Below the pieces are notes generated by a model that saw only the letters and a program-made list of their open reading frames with translations, searched no databases and was not told the origin of the DNA. From Psychrobacillus sp. FSL K6-2836 (lineage in GTDB: Bacteria > Bacillota > Bacilli > Bacillales_A > Planococcaceae), in contig NZ_JBBOOM010000001.1 in NCBI RefSeq assembly GCF_038003085.1, positions 558,001 to 622,000 on the forward strand: 64,000 bases of DNA. Reading direction: 5' to 3'. Both the position numbers and the translations under genes were made by a program. Shown piece by piece: positions 45,700-53,875 of the stretch; the first letter of the stretch is position 1, and every line of letters begins with the position of its first letter.

Positions 45700-45752
45700 T
45701 TATCCCCTAATCCTGAGCAATCGTTGGAGAATCGAAAAAGCCAAGGAAAGGT
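45700..45752 (-). promoter_or_regulatory. Possible S15 autoregulatory leader
   Basis: On the minus strand, between promoter and Shine-Dalgarno, TCCTTGGC folds with GCTCAGGA around an inner TCG..CGA helix (GATTCTCCAACGATTG). Layout and sequence recall the S15-binding junction of Geobacillus/Bacillus rpsO leaders; I rely on memory for the comparison. Confidence 0.35.
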
Positions 45753-45775
45753 TAAGTACGGTATTGTACTTATAA

Positions 45776-45804
45776 AGATTATCATAAATAGATTGTTGAA
45801 GCAA
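45776..45804 (-). promoter_or_regulatory. rpsO promoter
   Basis: -35 TTGCTT (45804-45799), 17-bp spacer, -10 TAATCT (45781-45776) on the minus strand. Confidence 0.45.
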
Positions 45805-45885
45805 CTAATTAGTAAGTGACGAGATCGAATTATTCTTTTAAAAACAAAGTAAAAACGATCCTCTAAAAATACAAATGTAGATAGG

Positions 45886-46450
45886 CCATTGATTTCCGCT
45901 CCGAGCGGACACTTTCCGTGAGCACGACTTCAACCGCTTCCCTTGCTCCTGCGCAAAGCTCGTCGCAAAAAAAGATTTTCGCTATGCTCAGTCCAGGGTC
46001 TTCAGCTCGCGCTGTTCCCACAGTAGTCGCCGCTCTGCGCTCCAATTAACTAGGTTCACTTTATATAAAAAATAATTGGATATAAAACCACCTACATATA
46101 CGTGTTCTATCTTTAAATAAGTAAGGATGAAATGGACTCAGATAAAAGAAAAACCACTTACTTTGTTCATTATAAAATTGTATACCTAATCAAGCGGGCG
46201 GTTTAATCCCTATAATAATTCTGATTACTTTTATTATCTTAGGGATATGCTTTGACCTATCTCAGAGTGTAGAACTACACTTTATTTTGATTGGAGTGCA
46301 AGGTGGCGACTCCAGCGGGATAAGCGAGTAAGTCGAGACCCCGCAGGGAGCGTAGCGAACGAGGAGGCTCGGCCTCGCCCACGGAAAGCGCCCACCTGAA
46401 ACGGAAATCAGTAGTATGAATCATTCTTTTAAGAACCAGAACACAGTGTA
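45886..46450. repeat. Composite of two inverted family B repeats, second copy
   Basis: The left core is in minus orientation (TTGATTTCCGCTCCGAGCGG to AGTCGCCGCTCTGCGCTCC); the right core is plus (AGGTGGCGACTCCAGCGGG, 46301, to GCGCCCACCTGAAACGG, 46402). Outer ends are terminal inverted repeats TGATTTCCG/CGGAAATCA. The inner ~220 bp aligns loosely with the composite at 34560-35070 (CTCCAAT.AA..TTC.CTTTAT, AATTG.ATA.AAA). It fills the ribF-rpsO gap; open frames through it are not credible genes. Confidence 0.8.
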
Positions 46451-46475
46451 CATGGGGCACTTTTTTTATTTCTTT

Positions 46476-46507
46476 TAAAAAGCTACCGAAATTAATCTCC
46501 GGTAGCC
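46476..46507 (-). terminator. Intrinsic terminator after ribF
   Basis: Stem GCTACCG/CGGTAGC with an 11-nt loop, followed by TTTTTAAAAG on the minus strand. Confidence 0.8.
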
Positions 46508-46515
46508 ATCTATAA

Positions 46516-47469
46516 TTATTCATTTTCATTTTTAAAGAACTCGATTGCAACTTGCTTGTCTTTTCCGATTTGTTCTTTTAATTCTTCAATTCCATTGAAC
46601 TTTTGTTCTGATCTAATGCGCTTATGCCAAAGGACCGTTACTTCTTCACCATAAATAGATTGATCAAAGTTAAAAATATGTACTTCAATTGAAAGTTTTT
46701 TCTCTTCGGGATTATTAAATGTTGGTTTATAGCCTACATTACATACACCTTCATGCCAAGTCTCCTGAACGCAAATTTTAACTGCATACACCCCAATTGC
46801 AGGTGTAAATTGTCCTTCGGTTGGTTCGACATTTGCCGTGGGAAAGTTTATAGTTCTGCCTCTTTTGTCTCCATGGATAACTACTCCTGTTAACTTAAAG
46901 GGTCTACCTAATAATTCTCTTACTCGCTCCATATTACCGACAGTTAGCTCTGCTCTAATACGAGTGGAGCTAATCTTATCACCAACGAGCTCTTTTTTAT
47001 CTACGACTGATACGGAATATTTCCCTTCTGAAAGAAGTTCCATATCCTTCATCGTTCCTTTTCCAAAAGCACCAAATGAGAAGTCAAAGCCGGCAGTGAC
47101 ATGTTTCACATTTGTTTGGTTTATAAAGAATTCTATAAACTTTTCTGGAGTTAGCTTTGCAAAATCGGATGTAAACCGAACAACAAAAACGGCATCTACA
47201 CCTAAGCTTTTCAATATTTCAATTTTTTCTTGAATGGGTGTAATATAAAATACTTTTTCTTTTCTTCCACCAAGCACTAATGAAGGATGAGGATCAAATG
47301 TCATTACCGCTGTTTTGATATTCAACTCTTTTCCTTTATCTGCAGCTTCCTTAATGACTGCTTGATGCCCTATATGAACACCGTCAAAAAAACCAATTGC
47401 TAAGGAATATGATTCATTTGTATGATTGGTATATAAATGGTTTGGATAGGATAAGTGATATACGTTCAT
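46516..47469 (-). CDS. ribF: Bifunctional riboflavin kinase / FAD synthetase
   Basis: A 317-residue enzyme making FMN and then FAD from riboflavin. The N-terminal nucleotidyltransferase domain has GFFDGVHIGHQAVIKEA and the later SSTRIRAELTVGNM (ISSTxxR motif); the C-terminal ATP-binding kinase domain has GVVIHGDKRGRTINFPTANVEP. AAAGGAG precedes the ATG. It follows truB with a one-base gap, the usual arrangement. No FMN riboswitch is present; it is read from the nusA-infB transcript. Confidence 0.96.
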   Translation of the reverse strand: MNVYHLSYPNHLYTNHTNESYSLAIGFFDGVHIGHQAVIKEAADKGKELNIKTAVMTFDPHPSLVLGGRKEKVFYITPIQEKIEILKSLGVDAVFVVRFTSDFAKLTPEKFIEFFINQTNVKHVTAGFDFSFGAFGKGTMKDMELLSEGKYSVSVVDKKELVGDKISSTRIRAELTVGNMERVRELLGRPFKLTGVVIHGDKRGRTINFPTANVEPTEGQFTPAIGVYAVKICVQETWHEGVCNVGYKPTFNNPEEKKLSIEVHIFNFDQSIYGEEVTVLWHKRIRSEQKFNGIEELKEQIGKDKQVAIEFFKNENE

Positions 47470-47470
47470 A

Positions 47471-48391
47471 TTAATCTCCTTTTTCAGATGAAAACATTTT
47501 TTCTGGTTTCATCATACCACTTTTTGTTGGATGTTTAATATAAACTGCAATTGGATTCTCCAGTAGTTCATATACAATTTTCTCATTCTCAGCCAACAAT
47601 GGGTGGATTTCCACTACTTGCCCGTTCGTAATACTTTTTTTGTTTTCATCATTGACTTCAAGTGTTGGCCAAGCGGATAATGCTTCTCTTAAGGGGAGTA
47701 GCGTATCTGACAAAGCATGTTCATCTACAGCTTCCTGTACATCGGCTAAAGTTAAACATTGAGCTTGAGTAAAGCTTCCGGAAGCAGTTCTGACCAAAGA
47801 AGACATATGTGCCGGATATCCAAGAAGTTCTCCAATTTGAACTGCGAGGGTACGGATATAGGTTCCTTTTCCACAGTCAATTTCTATATTGAACGCAACT
47901 TCCTGTCCTGAAAAAATAGCTTTATCGTCCAGTAAATCAATATTGTGAATCGTCACTTTTCTACTTGGACGTTCCACTTCTTTTCCTTCACGGGCATATT
48001 CATATAGTTTTTTCCCATTCACCTTGACTGCAGAATACATCGGGGGTATTTGAGTAATTTCTCCTGTCAGCTCAGCTAATACTTCTAAAATCTTTGCTCG
48101 GGAAAAAGATTTTGGAGTTAAGTCATTTTCTACAATATCACCATCTGCATCTTCAGTGGTCGTTGATGTACCAATAGATATAGTAGCTACATACGTTTTC
48201 CCTTGATCCATTATGTATTCAGACACCTTTGTCGCTTGTCCTAAACAAATGGGTAAAACTCCTTCAACGCTAGGATCCAGTGTTCCTGTATGACCAATTC
48301 GTTTCATTTTAAGGATTTTTCTAAGTTTAAATACACAATCATGTGAGGTCATTCCTTTTTCTTTCCATAAAGGCAATATTCCTTCGTACAT
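47471..48391 (-). CDS. truB: tRNA pseudouridine-55 synthase
   Basis: A 306-residue pseudouridine synthase modifying U55 in the T-loop of tRNAs. The catalytic Asp is in GHTGTLDPSVEGVLPICLG; KVNGKKLYEYAREG and CGKGTYIRTLAVQIGE are further family motifs. The frame opens at 48433, but GGAGGTG lies before ATG 48391, and that length agrees with B. subtilis TruB (309). A perfect hairpin separates it from rbfA. Confidence 0.95.
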   Translation of the reverse strand: MYEGILPLWKEKGMTSHDCVFKLRKILKMKRIGHTGTLDPSVEGVLPICLGQATKVSEYIMDQGKTYVATISIGTSTTTEDADGDIVENDLTPKSFSRAKILEVLAELTGEITQIPPMYSAVKVNGKKLYEYAREGKEVERPSRKVTIHNIDLLDDKAIFSGQEVAFNIEIDCGKGTYIRTLAVQIGELLGYPAHMSSLVRTASGSFTQAQCLTLADVQEAVDEHALSDTLLPLREALSAWPTLEVNDENKKSITNGQVVEIHPLLAENEKIVYELLENPIAVYIKHPTKSGMMKPEKMFSSEKGD

Positions 48392-48415
48392 GCATTTCAC
48401 CTCCGGTATACATAA

Positions 48416-48453
48416 CAAAGAAGTCTGCTTCAATAAATAAGCAGACTTCTTTG
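48416..48453 (-). terminator. Hairpin between rbfA and truB (partial terminator or processing site)
   Basis: A perfect 14-bp stem, AAAGAAGTCTGCTT/AAGCAGACTTCTTT, with an 8-nt loop. The tract after it on the minus strand (GTTATG) is poor in T, so it may attenuate or protect rather than fully terminate. Confidence 0.55.
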
Positions 48454-48462
48454 TTTGTTTTA

Positions 48463-48804
48463 TTACTCAGATGGTTTATTAATTTGTCTTAATAAATCAT
48501 CTATACGATTACCATAAGCTGCAGATTCATCATATTCAAAGATTAGTTCAGGCGTGATACGTAAGCGAATACGCTGTCCTATTTCAGAACGAATAAACCC
48601 TTTCGCTTTTTCTAAAGCTTTTAAAGTATCAGCTCGGTTTCCATCAAGCACAGTAATGTAAATCGTCGCTTGTTGTAAATCACCAGTTACAGCTACATCT
48701 GTGACAGTGATAAAACCAATACGTGGATCCTTTAACTTTCGTCCGATGATTTCGCCCAACTCTTTTTTCATTTGTTCAGCAACTCGGTTAGCACGCATTG
48801 ACAT
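48463..48804 (-). CDS. rbfA: Ribosome-binding factor A
   Basis: A 113-residue single KH-type domain protein that binds the maturing 30S subunit near the 16S rRNA 5' helix and helps cold-shock adaptation. Recognisable segments are [47 protein letters not shown] and the [25 protein letters not shown] core. It follows ylxP with a short gap; GAGGTG precedes the ATG. Confidence 0.96.
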   Translation of the reverse strand: MSMRANRVAEQMKKELGEIIGRKLKDPRIGFITVTDVAVTGDLQQATIYITVLDGNRADTLKALEKAKGFIRSEIGQRIRLRITPELIFEYDESAAYGNRIDDLLRQINKPSE

Positions 48805-48826
48805 GATCGCTACACCTCATTTTCTT

Positions 48827-49105
48827 TTATAAATATTCCTTATTTATATTAATGCATTCCCATTCAGGATTAGATTCTAAGAAACGGATCGCGTTCATAA
48901 GTTCTCGTTCAGCTGCATCTTTTTGGGATGCAATTGCAACAATTCCAATAGTTGTATGCTGCCACGTATTTTGATGGTCTAATTCTGAAATAGAAACATT
49001 ATACTTTTGTTTTGTTCTCGTGAGCATTCGTTGAAGAACTGCTCGTTTTTCTTTCAAAGAATGTGCAGTGGGAATGAGAAATTCGCAGTCTGCATATACA
49101 ATCAT
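48827..49105 (-). CDS. ylxP: YlxP, DUF503 protein
   Basis: A 92-residue protein of the DUF503 family (SLKEKRAVLQRMLTRTKQKYNVSISELDHQNTWQHTTIGIVAIA), always encoded between infB and rbfA in Firmicutes. Proposed to be linked to ribosome assembly or translation, without an established activity. The start shares one base with the infB stop, so it is translationally coupled. Confidence 0.93.
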   Translation of the reverse strand: MIVYADCEFLIPTAHSLKEKRAVLQRMLTRTKQKYNVSISELDHQNTWQHTTIGIVAIASQKDAAERELMNAIRFLESNPEWECININKEYL

Positions 49106-51486
49106 TATCGTTTAATTTCTTCCATTATAAACGCTTCTACGATATCGCCTTCTTTGATATCATTGAAGTTTTTAATCGTGATACCACATTCATATCCTTT
49201 AGCAACTTCTTTTGCATCATCTTTGAAGCGTTTTAGCGTATCAAGTTCCCCTTCAAAAATAACAATTCCGTCACGAATCACACGAACACCACTATCTCTT
49301 GAAATCTTACCTTCCGTTACGTAAGAACCAGCAATCGTACCAACTTTAGATACTTTGAAAGTTTCACGAACCTCCGCTTGACCGATAATTTTCTCTTGGA
49401 ATTCAGGGTCTAGTAGTCCCTTCATAGCAAATTCGATTTCTTCGATTACTTTATAAATAATACGGTGTAAACGAATATCTACGCCTTCTTGATCGGCCAT
49501 ACGTTTAGCATTTGTATCCGGTCGAACGTTGAATCCGATAACAATTGCATTTGATGCAGCTGCTAAGCTAATATCTGATTCCGTAATAGCACCTGCTCCA
49601 GTATGAATGATGCGAACATTTACGCCTTCTACATCTATTTTCATTAAGGAAGCAGCCATCGCTTCAACAGTTCCTTGAACGTCTGCTTTTACGATTAAGT
49701 TTAACTCTTTCATTTCCCCTTGTTTCATTTGATCAAATAAATTGTCCAATGTTACACGAGTTTTTTCTGAGCGCTGAGTAACTTGTGCTTCTGATGCACG
49801 AGATTCTCCAACTTGACGAGCTGTTTTTTCATCTTCAAATACAACAAAGCGATCTCCAGCTTGTGGCACTTCGTTTAAGCCTGTTATTTCAACTGGTGTA
49901 GATGGACCTGCCTCTTTCACACGACGACCAAGGTCATTAACCATTGCTCTTACGCGTCCGAATGCATGACCAACAACGATAGGATCTCCAACTTTTAACG
50001 TACCATCTTGAACTAGTAATGTGGCAACAGAACCTCTACCTTTATCAAGTTGAGCTTCAATTACAGTTCCTAATGCAAGGCGTTTTGGATTTGCTTTTAA
50101 CTCTCCAACTTCAGAAACAAGTAATACCATTTCTAATAAATTGTCGATTCCTTCACCTTTTAATGCTGAAATTGGTACGAAGATAGTTTCTCCACCCCAT
50201 GCTTCAGGAACTAAACCATGCTCTGTTAACTCTTGCATAACACGATCTGGGTTAGCCGACGGTTTATCCATTTTGTTTACTGCAACGATAATAGGCACCT
50301 CAGCTGCTTTAGCGTGGTTAATAGCTTCTACCGTTTGAGGCATAACACCATCATCTGCTGCAACTACAAGAATCGTGATATCCGTAATTTTCGCACCACG
50401 TGCACGCATTGTAGTAAATGCAGCATGTCCTGGTGTATCTAAGAACGTAATCTTTTTGTCATTATCTACTATCTGGTAGGCACCGATATGTTGCGTAATA
50501 CCGCCTGCTTCCCCAGCAGTTACTTTTGTATGACGAATGGAGTCAAGAAGCGTTGTTTTACCATGGTCAACGTGCCCCATAATTGTAACTACTGGTGGAC
50601 GCTCCGATTGATTAGTACTGTCTTCTGGAGTAGGATCGAAGTGAACCTCCAAATCAGTAATATCGATTCGAATTTCTTCTTCCACTTCTACACCATAGTC
50701 TGCACAAATAAGTTCGATTGCATCCTTATCTAACACTTGGTTTATTGTTGCCATAACGCCAAGTAGGAATAGTTTTTTGATAATCTCTGCCGGTTCACGA
50801 CCGATTTTTTTCGAAAGTTCTAGAACCGTTAAAGAATCGGTAAACGTAATTTTCGCTGGAAGTTCGCGTTCTTTTCTTGGCACTGGTGGCTGAACTGGTG
50901 TAGTAGGGCCTTTTCTACGCTTTTGGAATTTTTGACCTGGTCTATTACCACCTGGACGATTTTGCCCACCCGGACGATAAGCACCACCTGGAGCTTTGTT
51001 ATTAGTGAATGTTTTTTTAGGTTGGTTATTTGTACCTTGTGTACTACTACCTTGAGTATTGCTTCCTGAAGTAGCAGGTTTTGTATTCGATTGGTTAGAC
51101 GGTCTTGATTGTCCTTGTGACGCAGATCTTTGTTGACCTTGATTGGATGGTCTAGACTGTCCTTGTGAAGTTGATCTTTGTTGACCTTGGCTTGCAGGTC
51201 TTGATTGATTTTGTTGACCTTGACTTGCAGGTCTTGATTGATTTTGTTGACCTTGACTTGCAGGTCTTGATTGATTTTGTTGTGCTGGTTTTGCAGATGT
51301 TTGAGCAGGTTTGTTTGTTTGTTGCGATGACTTTTTATAGATACCATCAAGTTTGCTGATAGCATCTCCTTCAAGTGTAGACATATGATTCGTTACTTGA
51401 ATATTCATCTTTCCTAGTTGCTCAATAACTTCTTTACTCGATTTATCTATTTGTTTCGCGTATTCATGAACTCTGATTTTAGTCAT
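49105..51486 (-). CDS. infB: Translation initiation factor IF-2
   Basis: A 793-residue GTPase that places initiator tRNA on the 30S subunit. After the N-terminal IF2 domain ([14 protein letters not shown]) comes a long Gln/Ser/Arg/Gly-rich linker (~50-190) with 11-residue repeats, a second IF2_N domain, then the G domain: GHVDHGKT (~304-311), DTPGHAAF and NKMDK; domains II-IV follow. The frame is open to 51546, but GGGGGTGAG lies before ATG 51486, which gives the conserved [11 protein letters not shown] start. Part of the nusA operon. Confidence 0.96.
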   Translation of the reverse strand: MTKIRVHEYAKQIDKSSKEVIEQLGKMNIQVTNHMSTLEGDAISKLDGIYKKSSQQTNKPAQTSAKPAQQNQSRPASQGQQNQSRPASQGQQNQSRPASQGQQRSTSQGQSRPSNQGQQRSASQGQSRPSNQSNTKPATSGSNTQGSSTQGTNNQPKKTFTNNKAPGGAYRPGGQNRPGGNRPGQKFQKRRKGPTTPVQPPVPRKERELPAKITFTDSLTVLELSKKIGREPAEIIKKLFLLGVMATINQVLDKDAIELICADYGVEVEEEIRIDITDLEVHFDPTPEDSTNQSERPPVVTIMGHVDHGKTTLLDSIRHTKVTAGEAGGITQHIGAYQIVDNDKKITFLDTPGHAAFTTMRARGAKITDITILVVAADDGVMPQTVEAINHAKAAEVPIIVAVNKMDKPSANPDRVMQELTEHGLVPEAWGGETIFVPISALKGEGIDNLLEMVLLVSEVGELKANPKRLALGTVIEAQLDKGRGSVATLLVQDGTLKVGDPIVVGHAFGRVRAMVNDLGRRVKEAGPSTPVEITGLNEVPQAGDRFVVFEDEKTARQVGESRASEAQVTQRSEKTRVTLDNLFDQMKQGEMKELNLIVKADVQGTVEAMAASLMKIDVEGVNVRIIHTGAGAITESDISLAAASNAIVIGFNVRPDTNAKRMADQEGVDIRLHRIIYKVIEEIEFAMKGLLDPEFQEKIIGQAEVRETFKVSKVGTIAGSYVTEGKISRDSGVRVIRDGIVIFEGELDTLKRFKDDAKEVAKGYECGITIKNFNDIKEGDIVEAFIMEEIKR
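51184..51282 (-). repeat. Coding 33-bp tandem repeat in the IF-2 linker
   Basis: Three near-identical 33-bp units encode [11 protein letters not shown], followed by further degenerate units ([16 protein letters not shown]). The length of the linker is likely to vary between strains. Confidence 0.85.
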
Positions 51487-51490
51487 TAGC

Positions 51491-51811
51491 TCACCCCCGG
51501 TTATATTCGTTGAGAAGGCCGGACAGTTTTTTAGCGAAACCGTCATCCATAATGGCTATTGCCACCCTGGCCTCTTTTCCCGTCGCATGTCCGAGATCGT
51601 GCCGGTCTCCAAAGACATGCAGCTCAACGTTAAAAGATGCACATTTATCATTAATTTTTTTTGCCGTATTCTTAGAAGCATCATTCGATAAAACAACTAG
51701 TTTTGCCTTTTTGCTTCTTATTTCTTTTACTACTAATTCTTCACCAGTTATTGTTTTTCTTGCTCGAGTCGCTAAACCCAATAGATTAGATATTTGTTCT
51801 TCTAATGTCAT
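51491..51811 (-). CDS. ylxQ: YlxQ, L7Ae-family K-turn RNA-binding protein
   Basis: A 106-residue L7Ae/L30e/S12e/Gadd45 protein ([44 protein letters not shown]...[21 protein letters not shown]), a kink-turn binder of unclear cellular role. It overlaps ylxR by four bases and ends just before infB, the standard nusA-ylxR-ylxQ-infB order. Confidence 0.94.
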   Translation of the reverse strand: MTLEEQISNLLGLATRARKTITGEELVVKEIRSKKAKLVVLSNDASKNTAKKINDKCASFNVELHVFGDRHDLGHATGKEARVAIAIMDDGFAKKLSGLLNEYNRG

Positions 51812-52086
51812 TTGAGTTTTTCTCTTTCAATAATAACGATTAACTGATCATATATTTCATTTGGAATTGGTGCTTCTAAATGAGTGCCTAATGAATTTTT
51901 CTTTTTCGCTTGGTTTACCGCTTCGATAGATTTAGATACATAAGCACCACGACCTGATTTTTTTCCTGTTAGGTCCACGGAAACTTCTCCTTCTTTCGAA
52001 CGGACTATACGAATCATTTCTTTTTTCGGAAACATTTCACCAGTAGCAACACATTTACGTAACGGTATTTTCTTTTGAACCGCCAT
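51808..52086 (-). CDS. rnpM: YlxR/RnpM, RNase P-modulating protein
   Basis: A 92-residue protein with the YlxR signature RKCVATGEMFPKKEMIRIVRSKEG and SGRGAYV. Recent work on B. subtilis identifies it as a modulator of RNase P activity; it binds RNA. Encoded between nusA and ylxQ with a four-base overlap to the latter. Confidence 0.93.
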   Translation of the reverse strand: MAVQKKIPLRKCVATGEMFPKKEMIRIVRSKEGEVSVDLTGKKSGRGAYVSKSIEAVNQAKKKNSLGTHLEAPIPNEIYDQLIVIIEREKLK

Positions 52087-52105
52087 ACATAATCACCATC
52101 CTTGC

Positions 52106-53239
52106 TTATTCTTCTTCTTTGTAAAAATCGAAATCATCCAATTCCTCTTCATCCAAGTTTTCTATTATAAGCTGTGGAGAATTTTCATTTGGATAAATGC
52201 CAAGTTCTCTAGCATCTGTTTCACTTTTAATATCAATCTTCCAACCAGTCAGTTTTGCAGCAAGACGAGCATTTTGACCTCTCTTACCAATTGCAAGAGA
52301 CAACTGATAATCCGGAACTACAACGGTTGTGGATTTTTCTTCTTCATTTACTTGAACGTCGATTACTTTAGAAGGACTTAGCGCATTTGCGACAAACACT
52401 ACAGGATCTTCAGACCATTCAACTATGTCAATTTTCTCTCCACTTAACTCATTCACAATTGTTTGAACTCGAGCTCCTTTTGCACCAACACATGAACCGA
52501 CTGGATCAATTTCATCATTATGTGCAAAAACGGAAATCTTAGAGCGGTCCCCTGCTTCACGAGCAATTGACTTAATCTCGACAATACCTTCAAAGATTTC
52601 TGGTACTTCCATTTCAAACAAGCGACGAAGTAAGCCAGGATGTGTTCTAGAAACGAATACTTGTGGACCACGTGTTGTGCGTTCTACTTTCGTAATATAC
52701 ACTTTGATACGTTCATGCGGTCGGTATGTCTCTGTTTGAATTTGCTCATTTGCAGGTAATACTGCCTCAACTTTTCCTAATCCCACGTATATATTCCGTG
52801 CATCTAAACGTTCAACGATACCATTTACGATATCATCTTCACGATCCACATATTCTTCGTAAATCAGACCACGTTCAGCTTCACGTACACGTTGAGTTAC
52901 AACTTGTTTAGCTGTTTGAGCTGCAATACGTCCAAAATTACGTGGAGTTACTTCCTCTTCCACTACATCACCAATTGCGTAGTGTGGGTTTATAACGCGC
53001 GCATCTTCTAAAGAAATTTGCAAACGATCGTCCGCTACTTCTTCTACTACATCTTTTCTTGAATAAACCAGCATAGTACCAGTAGCTAAGTTAATATCCA
53101 CTCGAACATTTTGGGCTTGGTTAAAATTTCTTTTGTATGCTGTCACTAAAGCAGCTTCAATTGCTTCTATTAAAACATCTCTTGAAATTCCCTTTTGTTG
53201 CTCGAGCGCAGTTAACGCATCTAATAATTCACTACTCAC
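52106..53239 (-). CDS. nusA: Transcription termination/antitermination factor NusA
   Basis: A 377-residue RNA polymerase-binding factor. The N-terminal domain starts SSELLDALTALEQQKGIS; an S1 domain (DIVNGIVERLDARNIYVGLGKVEAVLP) and two KH domains (IDPVGSCVGAKGARVQTIV, LAIGKRGQNARLAAKLTGW) follow, and there is an acidic C-terminus. The frame opens at 53278, but the GTG at 53239 has GGAGG ten bases upstream and aligns with B. subtilis (MSSELLDAL). Coupled to rimP just upstream. Confidence 0.97.
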   Translation of the reverse strand: MSSELLDALTALEQQKGISRDVLIEAIEAALVTAYKRNFNQAQNVRVDINLATGTMLVYSRKDVVEEVADDRLQISLEDARVINPHYAIGDVVEEEVTPRNFGRIAAQTAKQVVTQRVREAERGLIYEEYVDREDDIVNGIVERLDARNIYVGLGKVEAVLPANEQIQTETYRPHERIKVYITKVERTTRGPQVFVSRTHPGLLRRLFEMEVPEIFEGIVEIKSIAREAGDRSKISVFAHNDEIDPVGSCVGAKGARVQTIVNELSGEKIDIVEWSEDPVVFVANALSPSKVIDVQVNEEEKSTTVVVPDYQLSLAIGKRGQNARLAAKLTGWKIDIKSETDARELGIYPNENSPQLIIENLDEEELDDFDFYKEEE

Positions 53240-53261
53240 TGCTTTCACTCCTCCATATACG

Positions 53262-53741
53262 TTATGCAGAGAAATCAATTGCTAAACGAGCAAGTGCAAT
53301 TTTCTCTTTTTCAATTTGAATTTTTACTCTTCTAGTTTTAACTCGTACTTCGATTAATGCGCCTTCTTCTATTGAATAAGAAAGTAATGTCCCTTCAAAT
53401 TCCTTTGCCCCGTTCACTGGTTCGTATGTTTTGATATAAACATACTTGCCAATCGCTTTTGTGAAGTCATCATCTTTTTTCAAAGGTCGTTCTGCTCCAG
53501 GAGAAGAAACCTCTAAGAAGTAATTTTCCGATATTGGATCCTCTACATCTAGCTTTTCACTTAACTTTTCACTAACTTGAGCGCATTGTTCAATATCAAT
53601 ACCGCCAGCTGGGGTATCAATATAAATACGTAAAAACCAATCTCGGCCTTCTTTTACATATTCTATATCTACAAGATCTAAATTTAACTCTTGTAGAATA
53701 GGCGATACAAGTTCTTCAATTTTACTTGTAATATTACTCAT
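53262..53741 (-). CDS. rimP: Ribosome maturation factor RimP
   Basis: A 159-residue factor binding early 30S assembly intermediates (YlxS in B. subtilis). It shows the alpha/beta N-terminal domain ([43 protein letters not shown]) and the small Sm-like C-terminal barrel. The segment [19 protein letters not shown] is diagnostic. It heads the rimP-nusA-rnpM-ylxQ-infB-ylxP-rbfA-truB-ribF operon. Confidence 0.95.
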   Translation of the reverse strand: MSNITSKIEELVSPILQELNLDLVDIEYVKEGRDWFLRIYIDTPAGGIDIEQCAQVSEKLSEKLDVEDPISENYFLEVSSPGAERPLKKDDDFTKAIGKYVYIKTYEPVNGAKEFEGTLLSYSIEEGALIEVRVKTRRVKIQIEKEKIALARLAIDFSA

Positions 53742-53777
53742 ATAAGCCTCCTACACAACAATGATTTTCTATATAAC

Positions 53778-53807
53778 AACAGAAAAGAGCGGGAAATCCC
53801 ACTCTTT
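53778..53807 (-). terminator. Intrinsic terminator after polC
   Basis: Stem AAAGAGTGGGA/TCCCGCTCTTT (one G-T pair), followed by TTCTGTTGTT on the minus strand. It separates polC from the rimP operon. Confidence 0.8.
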
Positions 53808-53875
53808 CGTCACAGAACTATGAAACATTGGTAGTTTTATATTACCATACATCATGTAGCCTTGCAAATTTCCTA

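Noticed and set aside
45863..46550. Small minus-strand open frames between rpsO and ribF
   Set aside because: They read through family B repeat cores; Arg-rich products reflect repeat GC content.
50829..51374. 181-codon alternative frame within infB
   Set aside because: Out-of-frame reading of the Gln/Ser/Gly repeat linker of IF-2; the infB frame is conserved.
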